Source of the DNA: Ananas comosus
Lineage: Eukaryota > Streptophyta > Magnoliopsida > Poales > Bromeliaceae
Length of the DNA: 64,000 nucleotides
NCBI RefSeq assembly: GCF_001540865.1
Contig: NC_033628.1
Span: 11,877,249-11,941,248 of the forward strand
Direction: 5' to 3'
Below the pieces are notes generated by a model. The model made no database searches. It saw nothing but the letters and a program-made list of their open reading frames with translations, and was not told the DNA's origin. The position numbers were made by a program, and so were the translations under genes. How positions within the stretch are numbered: position 1 is the first letter of the stretch; the number at the start of each line of letters is the position of its first letter. This document shows positions 11,181-24,000 of this stretch, in pieces.

Positions 11181-14128
11181 GAAGAAAATACAAATTCAAT
11201 GCAGCGATTCTTAAACTATATATAAAATTTGCGGTGCTAGTTTAAAACATGAGTATACATTAATATGTTGCACATGTAATGTATATCCTCCTTGGCATTG
11301 AAATTTTCCCGAGAAGTGCTCTTTCTCGTATACACCTCACTTACATCTTTATTCACCAAATAAGCAAGTATATATGCGTATATTTAGTTAAAACAAACAA
11401 GTCCTTATAGTTACAAAAAATGATGAGAACCTTTAAATAGTAATGGCAATTACTAAACTTTGTCTTGCTCTGTTGGAGTTTTTCATGTAATAAATCTACA
11501 AGGAATTCACGTCTTAATTTGCTTTCCTAATTCGTGCCCTGAACTATTTATTACCTTACACTTTAAACCTAGGTCAATTTTCCATGTTCCTCATATTATT
11601 CAATGATTTTGTCAATTGCACGGCAATATGTAACTACTTTTTAGCCCGAAAATGTATGGATTTTATTAGTAATTGATGATTGATGGCTAATATATAGAGC
11701 GAGTAATCGTAGCGAAATACTCAGTTCAAATGACTCAAATAAAAAAAAAAAACCAAAGTTAAGAGGGTATATACATAGTGAGGGATCGATCTTTATACAT
11801 TTGTTTTTTTACATTTTTTTTAATGAGGTAAAAAAATAACGTTACAACGTAACATAATTGTAAAAATATTGTGATATCACCATATCTTTTTATTTTATGT
11901 TATTTTCCAAATAGTCACATACCTTGTATGAGAAATATAGATGTATATACAGCACAACGTTCATGGTGCATCAAAAGATTCAAAGTTCCCCACCATCCAT
12001 TCCAAGCCTTATTAGGCGTGCATGCATGGTTGCATCTCAAAATAGTGCCAAAACTAGATTCAATGCGTGACTTGAACTTTGGGGAAATACTTTGGTCCCC
12101 CTTTCGATGCACGAAATATCATCAAATATTGTTCTTCAGTAGCTTTAACAATAATTTAATTTCACATGATATCAGAATGAAAGATTTTGAATTCAAATCA
12201 TATCATATTTCTAGAATATTATATGTGTTACTTTTAATTAAAACAGTAATGTTGTTTCACACTCTCTTTATAGACCGGAGATCGCGCGCGCTAGTTCATA
12301 TTCACGGGCAAACCTTCATTTGATATGTCAGTATGTTAGCATAATCATTATTCCAAATTAAACATCAAAAGCTAAAAAAAACTTGAATGAGGAACGCCTT
12401 ATTCTTTTTTATGTTGCCACCTCTAAATCCATCGTCCAATGCGGTGTTAGATTTGGACCGAAAAATTCAAAATTAGAACAAATCTTTAATATTTACATGG
12501 CTCACTAAACGGTTTCAACGTGATATTATGCTACAATCCTAATCCAAGTTCACCTAATTACTAATTAATCACACCCCACATCTTGGAGCCAAATTCACAC
12601 ACACATAGATTGGATCTCGCCGTTTGGTCACAGATCATCGCGGTCCAAACCTAGCCATGTTTAGTGTAGAATGTGATAGATGGGTATCGTGCATGGGAGG
12701 AAAAAAATCAATAATTTTTCACCTCGAAAATTAATATGATATTTTTTAAAAAAATTAAACTAGTTATATATTATTTAAGAATTAAAATGATTTTGGTGAG
12801 CTATTGCTTAAGAACTTATGGCCTAATTACCTTAATATATATAATAATATCAAATATCTTGATGAACTTAAACTAAACATTAAACTCATGTAAACCACCA
12901 TATTCATGATTGTTGTGATCTTGATGAATAGTATATACAAGAGGTGCTATTATTGGACCTTATATAATTAATTAACCTTTATTTGAGTTTCTTTACTTTA
13001 ATATGTAACCTTTGATTTTTCCAATTAAATACCTAACTAATGAGGCATTTAATTCATGTCTCTTCGGACATAATTCTTTTTCTCCTAATTTATGGGCTTC
13101 TTAATTAGCAGAATGGATTTACACGAAAAAAACTAGTCGATCGATCGATATTAGAAATCTAATTGCTATTTTTTTAAAAAAAAAACATTGTTAAAACTTG
13201 AACAAAAACTAAAGACCAATATTGCAATTTATTTTTGAAAGTTTAAAAAGTTGTAAAATACTTTAACAAAATATTTTTTTGTAGTATGAGCTTAAGCCAT
13301 AATTTTAGATACTCACCCCGTCCGCGCGCTGATTAATTTTACAAACTTACACATATATAGGCGGTCGTATTTTATCGATAGATCGATATCAATCAAGAAA
13401 TGATGATTGTGATTGTGTACAAAATCAAAAATAAAGTTTACTCATATAATTTCAAATTTTATAAATTATTCTACGTAGAATTGTTTAGTACGTATAACAT
13501 TTTCCTTGATCAATTACCATGCCCTAAATTGCCTATTAATTAAACACCTGGAAGTAAGTGGCCAACAATAAATATAATATGTTATAAACAAATTAATATT
13601 TACGCAAGAAATGATAATTCACTAGCTTAATTAATTGCTCTAGCATAAATAGGATAAAGATAAAGAAAGAAAAAGATAAAATAACTAAGATGATGTAATT
13701 AAGAAAGAAATATCTTTATTTATACAATGCAAATACTTGCAAAGCATATCTTAGGTACAAATTTCACACGTACTACATATAAAAACGTCGCATCACTTTC
13801 AAAACAAGAACAGTTACTTGTAACTAAAAGAGGAGACAATCCATAAACGCGTGTTACAACGTTATGGAACGTACGTAATAACACCATGCATACAACGAGA
13901 CCATGCACATAATATGGAACACAGTCCCCACGTACGGCACACGTACTTTATTTATCTAGTACGTTCTAGAAACCATAGTTATATATGTAAATATATTTGC
14001 ATGGTAGAATATATCTTTTCTTGCTTCAACAAATTCTATCAGATGTGTCTTACTGTGTTGTTTGATAGTGGTTAAGAGTGTGTCTGAGTAAGACGCATCT
14101 GATATATAATATGCATTTTTTCATTCTT
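11181..14128. other. AT-rich intergenic region without recognised genes
   Basis: About 2.9 kb, strongly AT-rich. The 150-codon open frame at 11871-12323 has no recognisable domain and includes AT-rich filler. The 3' UTR of the proline-rich protein gene should occupy the last few hundred bases, where no gene signal is visible on the plus strand. Confidence 0.5.
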
Positions 14129-14563
14129 TTAAGGGCACTGGAACCCGTCGGGGACCGTTTTGCCGCAGTAGTTGATGAGCAAGCTGAGATCGATAGGGAC
14201 GTTGAGGTTGATCCCCAGAATGTTTGCTTTAAGAGCCGTGCAGAGGCAGATGGCGGCCTCGAGGTCGGCGAGGCCCTGGATGAGGGTGCAGCAGGGCTTC
14301 TTCGGCGGCTGGCCGAGCTCGATGTTGATCAGGCCGTTGAGCACGTTGGCGCACACGCCGAGCTTCAGCGCGTCGATGGGGCACTTGCCGCCGCCCCCTG
14401 GAGGGCTCGGTGGCTTCGGAGTCGGGCTCGGCGGCTTCGGTGGCTTCGGCGTTGGGCTCGGGCACGAGCTGCAGCCGCAGCCGCATGCGGTGGCGGCCGC
14501 GAAGAAGGCAAGGGTGAGGGCGAGGAAGAGGGCGGCGGCGGAGGCCGTGGACTTGGTTGCCAT
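14129..14563 (-). CDS. Hybrid proline-rich protein, 8-cysteine motif (14-kDa/DC2.15 type)
   Basis: A single exon of 144 codons. Residues 1-26 form a signal peptide (Lys4, then a hydrophobic Ala/Leu/Phe core). Residues 27-34 are Cys-rich, 35-55 carry PTPKPP/PSPP units of a proline-rich linker, and 61-144 form the eight-cysteine lipid-transfer-like domain with spacing C-x9-C-x19-CC-x13-C-x1-C-x24-C-x9-C. The end, [12 protein letters not shown], is typical. Family members are secreted to the cell wall or plasma-membrane interface and are linked to lipid binding, wall structure, cold response and systemic immunity; which applies here cannot be told. The coding region is much richer in GC than the flanks. 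The start is the only ATG upstream of the signal peptide. Confidence 0.95.
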   Translation of the reverse strand: MATKSTASAAALFLALTLAFFAAATACGCGCSSCPSPTPKPPKPPSPTPKPPSPPGGGGKCPIDALKLGVCANVLNGLINIELGQPPKKPCCTLIQGLADLEAAICLCTALKANILGINLNVPIDLSLLINYCGKTVPDGFQCP

Positions 14564-14661
14564 GGCTTAGTATGAGGAGGTGGTGGTGGTGGTGGTGGTG
14601 GTGGTACTGTACTTATTAGCTAGGGTTTTGGGATGGAGGAGTGTTGGTAGGGCGGTGAGGG

Positions 14662-14671
14662 GTATATATAG
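14662..14671 (-). promoter_or_regulatory. TATA box of the proline-rich protein gene
   Basis: The minus strand reads TATATATACC about 100 bases upstream of the ATG at 14563, a suitable distance for a plant TATA box with a leader of about 65-75 bases. A (CCA)n/(GGT)n run at 14579-14605 lies in the leader. Confidence 0.7.
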
Positions 14672-14875
14672 AGAGAGAAATATATATTTTGTTTTTTTTT
14701 ATTATCAATTGTTGTTTTATATTGTTCTAGGGGAAAATGAGGACCAGTTGTTTAGTTTATCCTTTCCTAGATTGTTATATAATATATGTGAAGTGGTGGT
14801 TAATAGAAGAAAAATGCACATATATATCTAGTTTCCTAAAAAAAAAAAAAAGAAAAAAAAAGAAGAAGAATCTTA

Positions 14876-15392
14876 TACTACAACAGAATTAGGTTATAGG
14901 GACACATGTTTGAGACACTTTTGAGTAAATATCTCATTTATGCTAAAACTTAAAAACACATCTACTAATGCCTAAATATAAAGCCCAATCCAACCAAAAA
15001 TAAAAGATTACTTTACTCAACCAACCACACCCAATTCATTTGGCCCGATTATAAACAGAAAAGAAAAAAAAAAAAAGAAAAATCAATTACCATTTTTTCT
15101 TCTCTCTTCACTCAATCCACTGAAATTCTAGACGAAGAGCCTTTACTGTCGTCCTTCTCCGCCACCGCAGCCAACGAGATAGAGTTTCGGCGGTTGCTAA
15201 ATGCTTAAATAAGTGTTGGTAAATTAACAGCACTCTTTTAGATTATACCGACACTCTTTAACTATCACTATATACCTAACGACCCCACATATAGCAACAC
15301 TTTTTAAAAGTGTCGGTAATTTTAGCTAGCAACACTTTTTTGACATGTACCTATATTTAAAAGGGTTGCTATAGACCGTTTTTGTTGTAGTG
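14876..15392. mobile_element. Non-autonomous CACTA (En/Spm) element, 517 bp
   Basis: The ends are TACTACAACAG on the left and, read inward from the right, CACTACAACAAAAACGG. A 3-bp direct repeat TTA flanks both sides (14873-14875 and 15393-15395), as expected for CACTA transposition. Subterminal words such as AACACTTTT and GTGTCGGTA repeat in both orientations near the right end. There is no transposase reading frame. Confidence 0.85.
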
Positions 15393-15920
15393 TTAAATGT
15401 ACAGTGAAAAGTAGGATGCAAAATCTACACCTATTCATTCAAGAAATATTGATTGAAATATGTTTTTTAATTTTGAATATTACAAAAAAGACTTTTAAGA
15501 CTACCGCAAAGATATTAGCTTTTAAATAATAAGATGTATAACCACTTTTTAAATATACCGTTAATTAGCATTTTTAAGAATAAATTATCCTAAACAATTT
15601 AGGAATGAGTTAAAAATTACAGCCACAAATTATACATCTCGCTTTAAATAAAATTTTAACCAGTTACATCGTGATTTCATGTTTTACTAATTATAAAAAC
15701 ATTATCGGCTGCGTACGTTGTACACCTTTAAAATATGGTATGTTAATTAAGTTTGAACTTTAAAATTGACATAGACATTGTTTTTTGAAAGTAAAATAAC
15801 TTGTTATTTATAACATATTGCTTATAGTGGTCTGTACTAAAGTTGAAACACTATATATATTATAATATATATATATATATATATATGATATTACTATAAT
15901 ATATATATATATATATATAG

Positions 15921-16455
15921 AGTTGAGGTACTATGCTATCGGCAAGACACGAGCCTTCCGTGCTTCAGCTTGTTTTTGATGTTGCGACTTTGAATCGTCG
16001 ATCGGCTCCGTTAACTTGATCTAGAGTATTTGGGAGTACCTAGAAAATAATTTTATTATTTTTCGATATCAGTTGCTAATGATCGAATGGGCTCAAATCA
16101 ACAAATTTCAATGCGCGTAGTGACGAGTTGCAAGTTTAACGGTGTAGAAATATCCAAATCACGTAAAATTTTGATAGAAAATTCTTTATATAATTAAAAC
16201 AAGATCAATATCTTTGATTTAAAATTTAAATGTATATTATTACATTTTGTAAGATTTTATTTTCAGCTGTTATTTTGGCCCTTCGTTCACTAGCAAATGA
16301 TATCGTAAAATCATAAAAATTATTTTCTAGGTACTTCAAATACTCTAGATATCAAGTTTAACGGAGCGCGATCGACGATTCAAAAGTCGCAACATCGAAA
16401 TACGAGGCTGGAAGCATGGAAGACTCCGTGCTTCTGATAGCATAGTCCTCACTCT
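15921..16455. mobile_element. MITE with about 190-bp inverted-repeat arms
   Basis: The left arm starts GAGTTGAGGTACTATGCTATC and the right arm, read inward, starts GAGTGAGGACTATGCTATC. Pairing continues through GATGTTGCGACTTTGAATCG and TCTAGAGTATTTG into the middle. It sits in an (AT)n tract. Indel-rich copies of the same family occur at about 29.06-29.60 kb and 32.82-33.33 kb. Confidence 0.8.
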
Positions 16456-16499
16456 CTATATATTATAGATATATAATATATAGTATAATATATATAGAA

Positions 16500-16740
16500 T
16501 TATTGCTTCCATCTATCAATCAAGGTACGAAGCCTTTGATGCATAATGAGTTTTTGGCGCGTTGGATGAAAGGACTGTGCGAGTTAGAATGTATACTGGT
16601 CCATTAGGTTGAGTACGGGTGGTTGGTTTATATATAAACTAACGGTTGTGAAATGATTCAGCAGGAGAGATTAAACGGTAGAAAACTCTATAGTACCAAA
16701 GACTTGTACTTATCAATAGTATGAGTAGCCGACTCTATAA
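16500..16740. mobile_element. MITE-like repeat next to an (AT)n tract
   Basis: A 240-bp block between AT microsatellites. Its right end (ACTCTATAGTACCAAAGACT and following) recurs at about 34.60-34.65 kb. No target duplication can be read because of the AT repeats. Confidence 0.45.
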
Positions 16741-18070
16741 GTATATATATATAGTATATATATATTATATATATATATATATATAAATAAGGATAAAATG
16801 GTGAGTGAGAATGGGGGCCGGTTAAGATGGAAGAGGTGAGGCCATGTGGACTGGGCAGTGGTGGCAGCAGGTGGTATAGCTGGCGAGAGAAGAGGAGGAC
16901 AAGAGAATGTTTTGGAGGGTTGTAACTTGCAAGTGGTGGCCTGGCTACGCACAGCTATATAATTAAGTTATTTTTTTCTACGATATTATCTGCTCATTTA
17001 ATTCATAGTACGTATTACATTGTGAATGAATAAATCAACTAAAAGTATTTTTATTGTAAATTATATATACTTTTGATACATTACCTTAATAATAATAATA
17101 ATAATAATTGAAATAATATTACATGCGATCGACTCGAATCAATTTGCTTAAATTCTCATGTGGACTACAATTAATGTAGTAGCTAGACTAGACTAGATTC
17201 CCTGCTCTTGCAAACGCGCCTCGGAGTAGGCGTTATTCGGCGCGGACAAATTAAATCTCGGAAAATGCGCGTTGGATTGATGCGTGCGTTGCACATACGT
17301 GTTCGTATTTTATATTCTTGGCCGTGTGCATGGATAAGATTTTTATTATAGCTAATAAAACTAAAAATATAGGATATTTTTTAAATTGTCTGTTATTTTT
17401 TACTTATTAAATTTTATCTGTATATTGATTCAGAAGAGTCGCCGTCCATACTCTAGAAAAAGCCTATTTAGGCCCTTCACAATTTCTTGGCCCACAACTT
17501 ATTGGGTCCCGAACTGCGAACTGCGTTGACGGCCCATTTATGTGTATCGACAGCAGCAACAGATAACCGTATGCTGCTTAAACACCTAAATCAGGAGCAG
17601 CAGCAGCAGCAGCAGTTGGAACAACATACAATTTTGTGTTGCATTTGCATGCAAGCGAATTGAACTACCCGAACCGATTTGTATGTACCAATGCCATTAC
17701 AGTTCATTTGCATGAAATAGAACAGGGCTAGTAGACTCGATTTATGGGCTCCGTGAACAACGAAGATGGGCGGTATTATTGATAACAATCAACTACGGCT
17801 CCAGCAGAGAACTACTCTTCTGAAGAATGCTAGCTAGCGACTACAATAGGGCATTTTCAGCAAAATTTCGGACCCGCCTAGTGTTTACAAGATCAAACAA
17901 TGGAAAAACAATGATTTACACAAGGGCGCATCCTGACGCACCCCGACCAGCACTTCGTACCAGAGGATATCTGCAATCAGAATGTTTAGCCAACTGCCTC
18001 AATTAAACAGCTTACGAGATCAAAGTGCAAATGGATAAACTATCGATATTCACCTCGTAACTATGATATT
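16741..18070. other. Intergenic region before the ORP gene
   Basis: Contains (AT)n at 16741-16790, (AAT)n at 17088-17107 and (CAG)n at 17595-17615. The last few hundred bases should be the 3' UTR of the minus-strand ORP gene. No other gene was recognised. Confidence 0.5.
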
Positions 18071-21000
18071 CTAATTGGAGACTGCGGCGGCAGTGGAATG
18101 CTCTGAAAGTTCACCAAATATATCAGGACAGTCCTTCCATTTCCTCTGTTCTCTGGCTTCCCAGTACCCACCCACGTAGCGAAATGTTCCACTCCCAGTA
18201 TCCTTTTGGAACCATCGAGGTTCCCAGCCACTTTCTTGCAATTTCCTCGACTGCAAAAGAGTAGGAAGATGATGAAAAAGTTAATAACATTCGCAAAGTA
18301 GTCACGAGGTGATTACTGAAAAGTAAACTGTAGCCACACTTTCCTTTTTGTAAATAAACCTAATTTGGCAATAACAAATTCGGTCTGGTTGCATGATCCT
18401 AAATACTGTATGATCATAAATAGTACTTGTGATTCATCTTTTCCTAACAGATGACTAAACTAAAACTTGCTCAGTAAAAGAAGAATATGGACAATAGGCC
18501 AAAAGATTACTTAGATGCAAAACCAATAGATATTTTTGTTCTTCTTTAGGTAAGAAATCAATGCTAAAATAGAATACCATCCGTTGCCTTTTCTCCAACC
18601 GCAGTTTCTCAGCATTGGCCTTTTCATATTCCCCATTCTCTAGATACCGTTGATCTGGCCGTAGTCTTGAATCTGTTGGCGGAAGTTTCTCCTTAACCGG
18701 TTATTAAATATTCAGGATCAGAACTAGAAATAGAAAATAGAAATAAATAAGAGTGAAAAAAATTGAACCTAACCAGATTCAGGTCATATCGTATCTACCT
18801 TCAAGTCTGGCGTTAGCTCATTTACTGTAATTGCAAATGACGACAAGTTGTATCGAGTGGGGTTGGCAGAAGGCTTGCTTCTTTTCCATAATAAGGTAGC
18901 ATTTTGTGTTGAAACACAAGACCAATTTTTCGCAACATCATTGCCTATGCTGCAGTACATGCTGTCATCCCACTTCCCCATTAAAGTAGCAACCTTAGTA
19001 CCCAAGGTGTCCTCAACAAAGCCATGAACCTAATAGACAAATTTCCTCTTGATAAGAAGTCTTCAGTATTGCATCTAATCACGTCAAAAAAGAAAAGACA
19101 AGAAAATAAAGAACTGTTGCATTTTACTACCTGGCGAGGGTTTCGTTCAAGGAGAGAGTGTTCTTTGAACTTCAACTTGCATGAATGTTGTCGGTTTCCC
19201 CAAATATCCATAGTTCCATGATGATTGCAATATAGTTTTCCAAGTATAATATTACAAATAGTTGTTGTGACCTGATATGTTAATCAATGTTAATCTGTAA
19301 AGAAGTGCATATCTAAAGACACTCGGAAGGAAAAAGCAGATGCCTGTACGAGAAGATAGAACAGAGAATATTGGCAGGGCAAAGTGAGGGAAAAAGAAAA
19401 GACTTCTGTGGTTCCTTTTCATTTATTTAAACAGTTTGTACCTTGCTCCATTGAAAAATTTCACCGTCATCAAACTCTAGGGTTAATACACCAACTGGGT
19501 CCAGTTGAATGGATTGTCCCCAAAATTTACTCTTAAGATTGCTGTCGCCCCAGAATTTCCAACCTTTACCTTCGCAATGGCAGGCCATGACCACGGGATG
19601 ATGGCTGACCTGTTAGTGGAACTAACAACAATGTCATTCAAAGAATGAGAATGTTCCATGCAAAACTTATTACAGAAACTTTGCATCTGGAATGAAGGTA
19701 CAGAAACTTATTATTTGGAATGAAGGAAAAGCAAGGTGTCTATTAGTGTATAAGAGGAAGAGGAAAAAGGATGACAAATGAAACAAAGGATCGTAAGTCA
19801 CGTGCACACTAAAAAATGACTACTTGTATCATCACAATATGCTCGATCATGCCTTTCTGACCTCAGCCTCTAGGCCATTAAGCTAAAGATGTATTTCCTG
19901 TATCAGTTCATTTTTCACTCCTCACTCGACCTCCAGTTAATATACAGAATGCCAGAAGCAAAGCATTCGTAAAATGTAATTACAGTTAGCATATCCAAAT
20001 CCACATACATATGTTATACAAATACACAAAAACATAAACATATACAAACATTATTTGTCTTATCGCATTGAGCTAGAATAAACTCAGAAGTTTCTAGATT
20101 TATCACAACAAATGGCAGTGATCTTAAATATAGTCTAACAATTGCTCAGATGGATAAGCGATGAAATCCTTATCTAGATGTCACGAACGCGAACATGGAC
20201 ATGGAACATGGGACACGACACAACTCGAATACGGTGACTCGGCAATTTGCAAAAAATTAAGACACGGACACGGCATGGATACTACTAATAAATATAATAT
20301 TATTAATATAATAATATATATATATATATTATACAAAATATTAGTTTTGCTAAAATATTATTATATTTCTCATGCGAATGAGAGTTAATAAAATTTTCAT
20401 TGATAATTCATATATTTAAGGAAAGAAATTCTCCATCATATATAATTTATTTATATTATTCAAACAAAATTTATATGCATTCATCAAAAAGCCAAAATAT
20501 GTCTCATCTTATATTATATATGCATAAAAAATAAAAATAAAAATATGTTTTTAGTGGGATGCATAATGGACTTGTGTCGAACACGCGTCGATGGCGTGTC
20601 CACGTGGGACGTGAGTTCGACACGAACACGCGAGACTTATAAAAGTATCTGTAATACATAGATTTTTATCTATTTATCAACACTTCTTACGCCAAAGATC
20701 TTACCATTTCCAAAATTCTTATGTCTACACTTTTATAAGCATTTAGGACAGTTCCTACTAAGAATGAGTGTTCGAAAATTAGAATGCTGAAGAGAACTCT
20801 ATTTGACACTCCTAGAAACCAGAAAAATGAAACTATGGAGAATGTAGAACACAATAATTGGGCAATTCATAATTCTATATCTGCACAAGCTTTCAGATTA
20901 AGTTATTGCCACTTGTCACTGCATCTCTTATCGGTGGTCTATGTTACATGTATATAGAAAGAACTTCTGGGTATTCAAACAGAGAGAGAAAATTTCAACA

Positions 21001-24000
21001 AAAAAGACAATTGAATTCACCCGATAGCTTACAAGAATCAAAACTGACCAGCAGTAATGATGATGACAACATGACTCTAAAATAAGAATGAGTAGAATGT
21101 ATCAGCTCTCAAAAAACTAACCTTTTCAGAGAAGAAACGGATTCCTTTCTCAGGGTACTCAGCCTCATAGGTCTCACCTAACAAAGGGTTGAAAGGTTTG
21201 CAGGGGCGGCCATCTGAAGAAGCATATCCAGAGACCGCAAATGCAGCTACTTTTAGAATTCTCATGAGACTGTTTCCCTAAATATAAATGCATAGATAAC
21301 AACATAACATACGGACAAACAAAAAATTCTCTTCAAAGAGAGTTAAATACAAGTCTAAAAGAGAACCATACCGTTTTTCCATATTCATAAGCTTGATCCA
21401 ACAAATATGAATATTCCAAGTCCTCAAAGCACTTCTGGAGTGATGACAGTGGCTCATTGAAGTAAACAGGAAGACACACACGTGTTAGATCCTTTCCAAC
21501 ATTATCTTTGATCATTGACCAAAGGCTAATACCTTTTTCTTTTTCAGCTGGTTCTGGCAATTTCCTGCGTCGTTTCGTACATGGCAATGTATTATAATCA
21601 TCCACCTCAACATTTATTATTTCGGCATCACCGGCATTATATCCATATTCACCATTCTCGCTACAATGGTTTGAGACACTAATTTCAGAGACAGAGGATA
21701 TGGCGGGTTCACCAAAATACTCCTCTGTATCAAAGAAGCAAGGCTCATCTTCATCTGACATCTCATCAATCTCTTGCTTATCAATATCATCGGAGGATTC
21801 TGTGGTACTGTATTCTGATTAAAATGAAACAAAAATAAGTATATATAAGAAACTATCACATCACTGAAAAGATATTGGAGAAATCATAACGACAAAAAAA
21901 AACATATTGGAGAAATCATTAATCAAGCATATGTACAACAGTAAAAGAAAAACAGTAGAGCTATCAACAATTATCTGGTTAAATGTTCTCACATGCTTTC
22001 TATGTGCTTTCTCAAAATGTATGTGAGTTTCTAAAGAATCTTGTTACAAAATTCACTAATATCATGATTGCTAAACATAACTGCTACTGTGAGGGGTTGT
22101 CCTATACCTATGTAAATGTCGTTTACTTGAACTCAAGCTTAACTGCTGAAGTGTTCTCAAAGACGGGCATTCCGAGAAAATAGTTGTAAAAGGAGGGCTC
22201 TGTTACATTTGGACATTTCGTGATTATCTAATGTATGTAGTCATGTATTTCTTGTGGAAAACACAGTATTAACATAATCTCGTCCGTTTGCTGAGAAGGC
22301 GTAGGCCAAAGGCAACTAAAATGAGAACGCTCTCATTGAGATGGGCGTACTAGACCTACAGCCGACCCTAACAGAATGGTTCAAAAATCTTGTCTTAAAA
22401 AAAAGGGCTAAACTGTACTGCTTCATGAAGATCTATTTGTTTAATATTATCAGTAAGCAGGATATACATAAAACAAAAGATATATATAACTCATTTCCTG
22501 CTGATAACATGGTAGAGTTGTTATATAATATATGCCAAGGATAAATATTTCATGCCATTACACATTGGCACACATATTTTTTGTGACCGGCATACATCGG
22601 CACGGTCCGGCACACCGTGCGTACTATGCCAGTAAGTTTTCGGCACAACTCCATGCCATGGCACTTTAATCCTTGGTATATACAATATAGAAGGTTACTT
22701 AAAACTAGTTTTAAGGAGCAAGCAACAGATATGTGAATATCAATTTGATTTAATCAACACCACATGTCATAGAAGTTATTCAAGTAAAACAAGAATATGT
22801 AAAGGATAAATAAACTAGCAGAATTTGCAAATATCCTGGACTAATATGAAAATAGATACACATAATTAGGTAGAACTATAAACTACCACTATATTTTTCA
22901 TGTCCAGGGCTACAACACTCATGTTTGATCAACTGCAGCTGGCCCTCATCAATTGTAGTGTTCTCATTTTCGGCATTTAACACCTGCACGCGCAACTATA
23001 GTATCTCAGAAAGGACAATGAAAATTAGAGAAAATTTCCTTTACTACTTTAGTCAATGAGTTTGGAACATAACATTTCTGAAAAAAAAAATATCACCAAA
23101 AGAAAAGGCAATTTACTTCTTCAGGTTGCACTTTAATTCACTATCAGTTCGTTCGTTTTGTCCTGGGGCCCAAGTGTAATTAGTAACAAATTATCCACTA
23201 CAAATTTCATTCCTACATTGCCATGCTGTTATGATGACAAGATAAACAACAGTGTCAGCATAGGAGGAATAAAAGTCAAATGCTATGCCTATTTATGCAG
23301 TATTATTTATCAGAACATCAATGACATCCAAGTCGTATGCCTAGTACGACAGATGAACTATGTGCTGAAAAACAGGGCAAATGCAACTATCATCACTAAT
23401 GATATCAAGATTACAATAACAAGCAAGCAATGCGTACATTCACTAGATGATCCAAGTGAAAAGGTAAGCCATCATGAAGACATTTATATATACCTCCAAA
23501 TGCTGTGGAAAGGTACCAATAAGGCTTAAATATTCTTCATAATGCAGCTTCACCTGTTGGTGATATCGTGAAAATTCCAATTGCATAATCTGTTCACAAT
23601 CCTTAATAAGTGCCTCACCCAATCCCTCCGCACACATGCGATCTCTAAGCTTCTCAGTGGAGAATAGCACATTGTTCTCCTTCGAAGGTACATTTCCATT
23701 GATGGAAGATTCAGTTCTAGCAGAGACAAGAGCCTCAATCCAGGCCGCCCGATCGTTCCAAGAATCAGTTCTCAACCGAAGTGTCTTCGTTGGAGTAATT
23801 ATATAGAACCGTCTGTCATCTGATTTACTCTCGCGAAATGATGAGATCTAGGAAATTTTAAGGAAGGGGAACTTAATTAGCACGTAAAATGGAGAGCAAA
23901 TAACAGTCCCTGCCTGCTAACTGAATTATCGAAAATATTCTTCAGTTTAGAAAGTTTTCTTGTGTCATGAGACGCCAAAATACATGCCAAATGCGCATCA

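Noticed and set aside
11871..12323. 150-codon plus-strand frame
   Set aside because: No domain, no codon bias, surrounded by AT-rich intergenic DNA, and no splice or promoter context.
14078..14575. 165-codon plus-strand frame
   Set aside because: Antisense shadow of the proline-rich protein gene, which has a signal peptide and the full eight-cysteine pattern.
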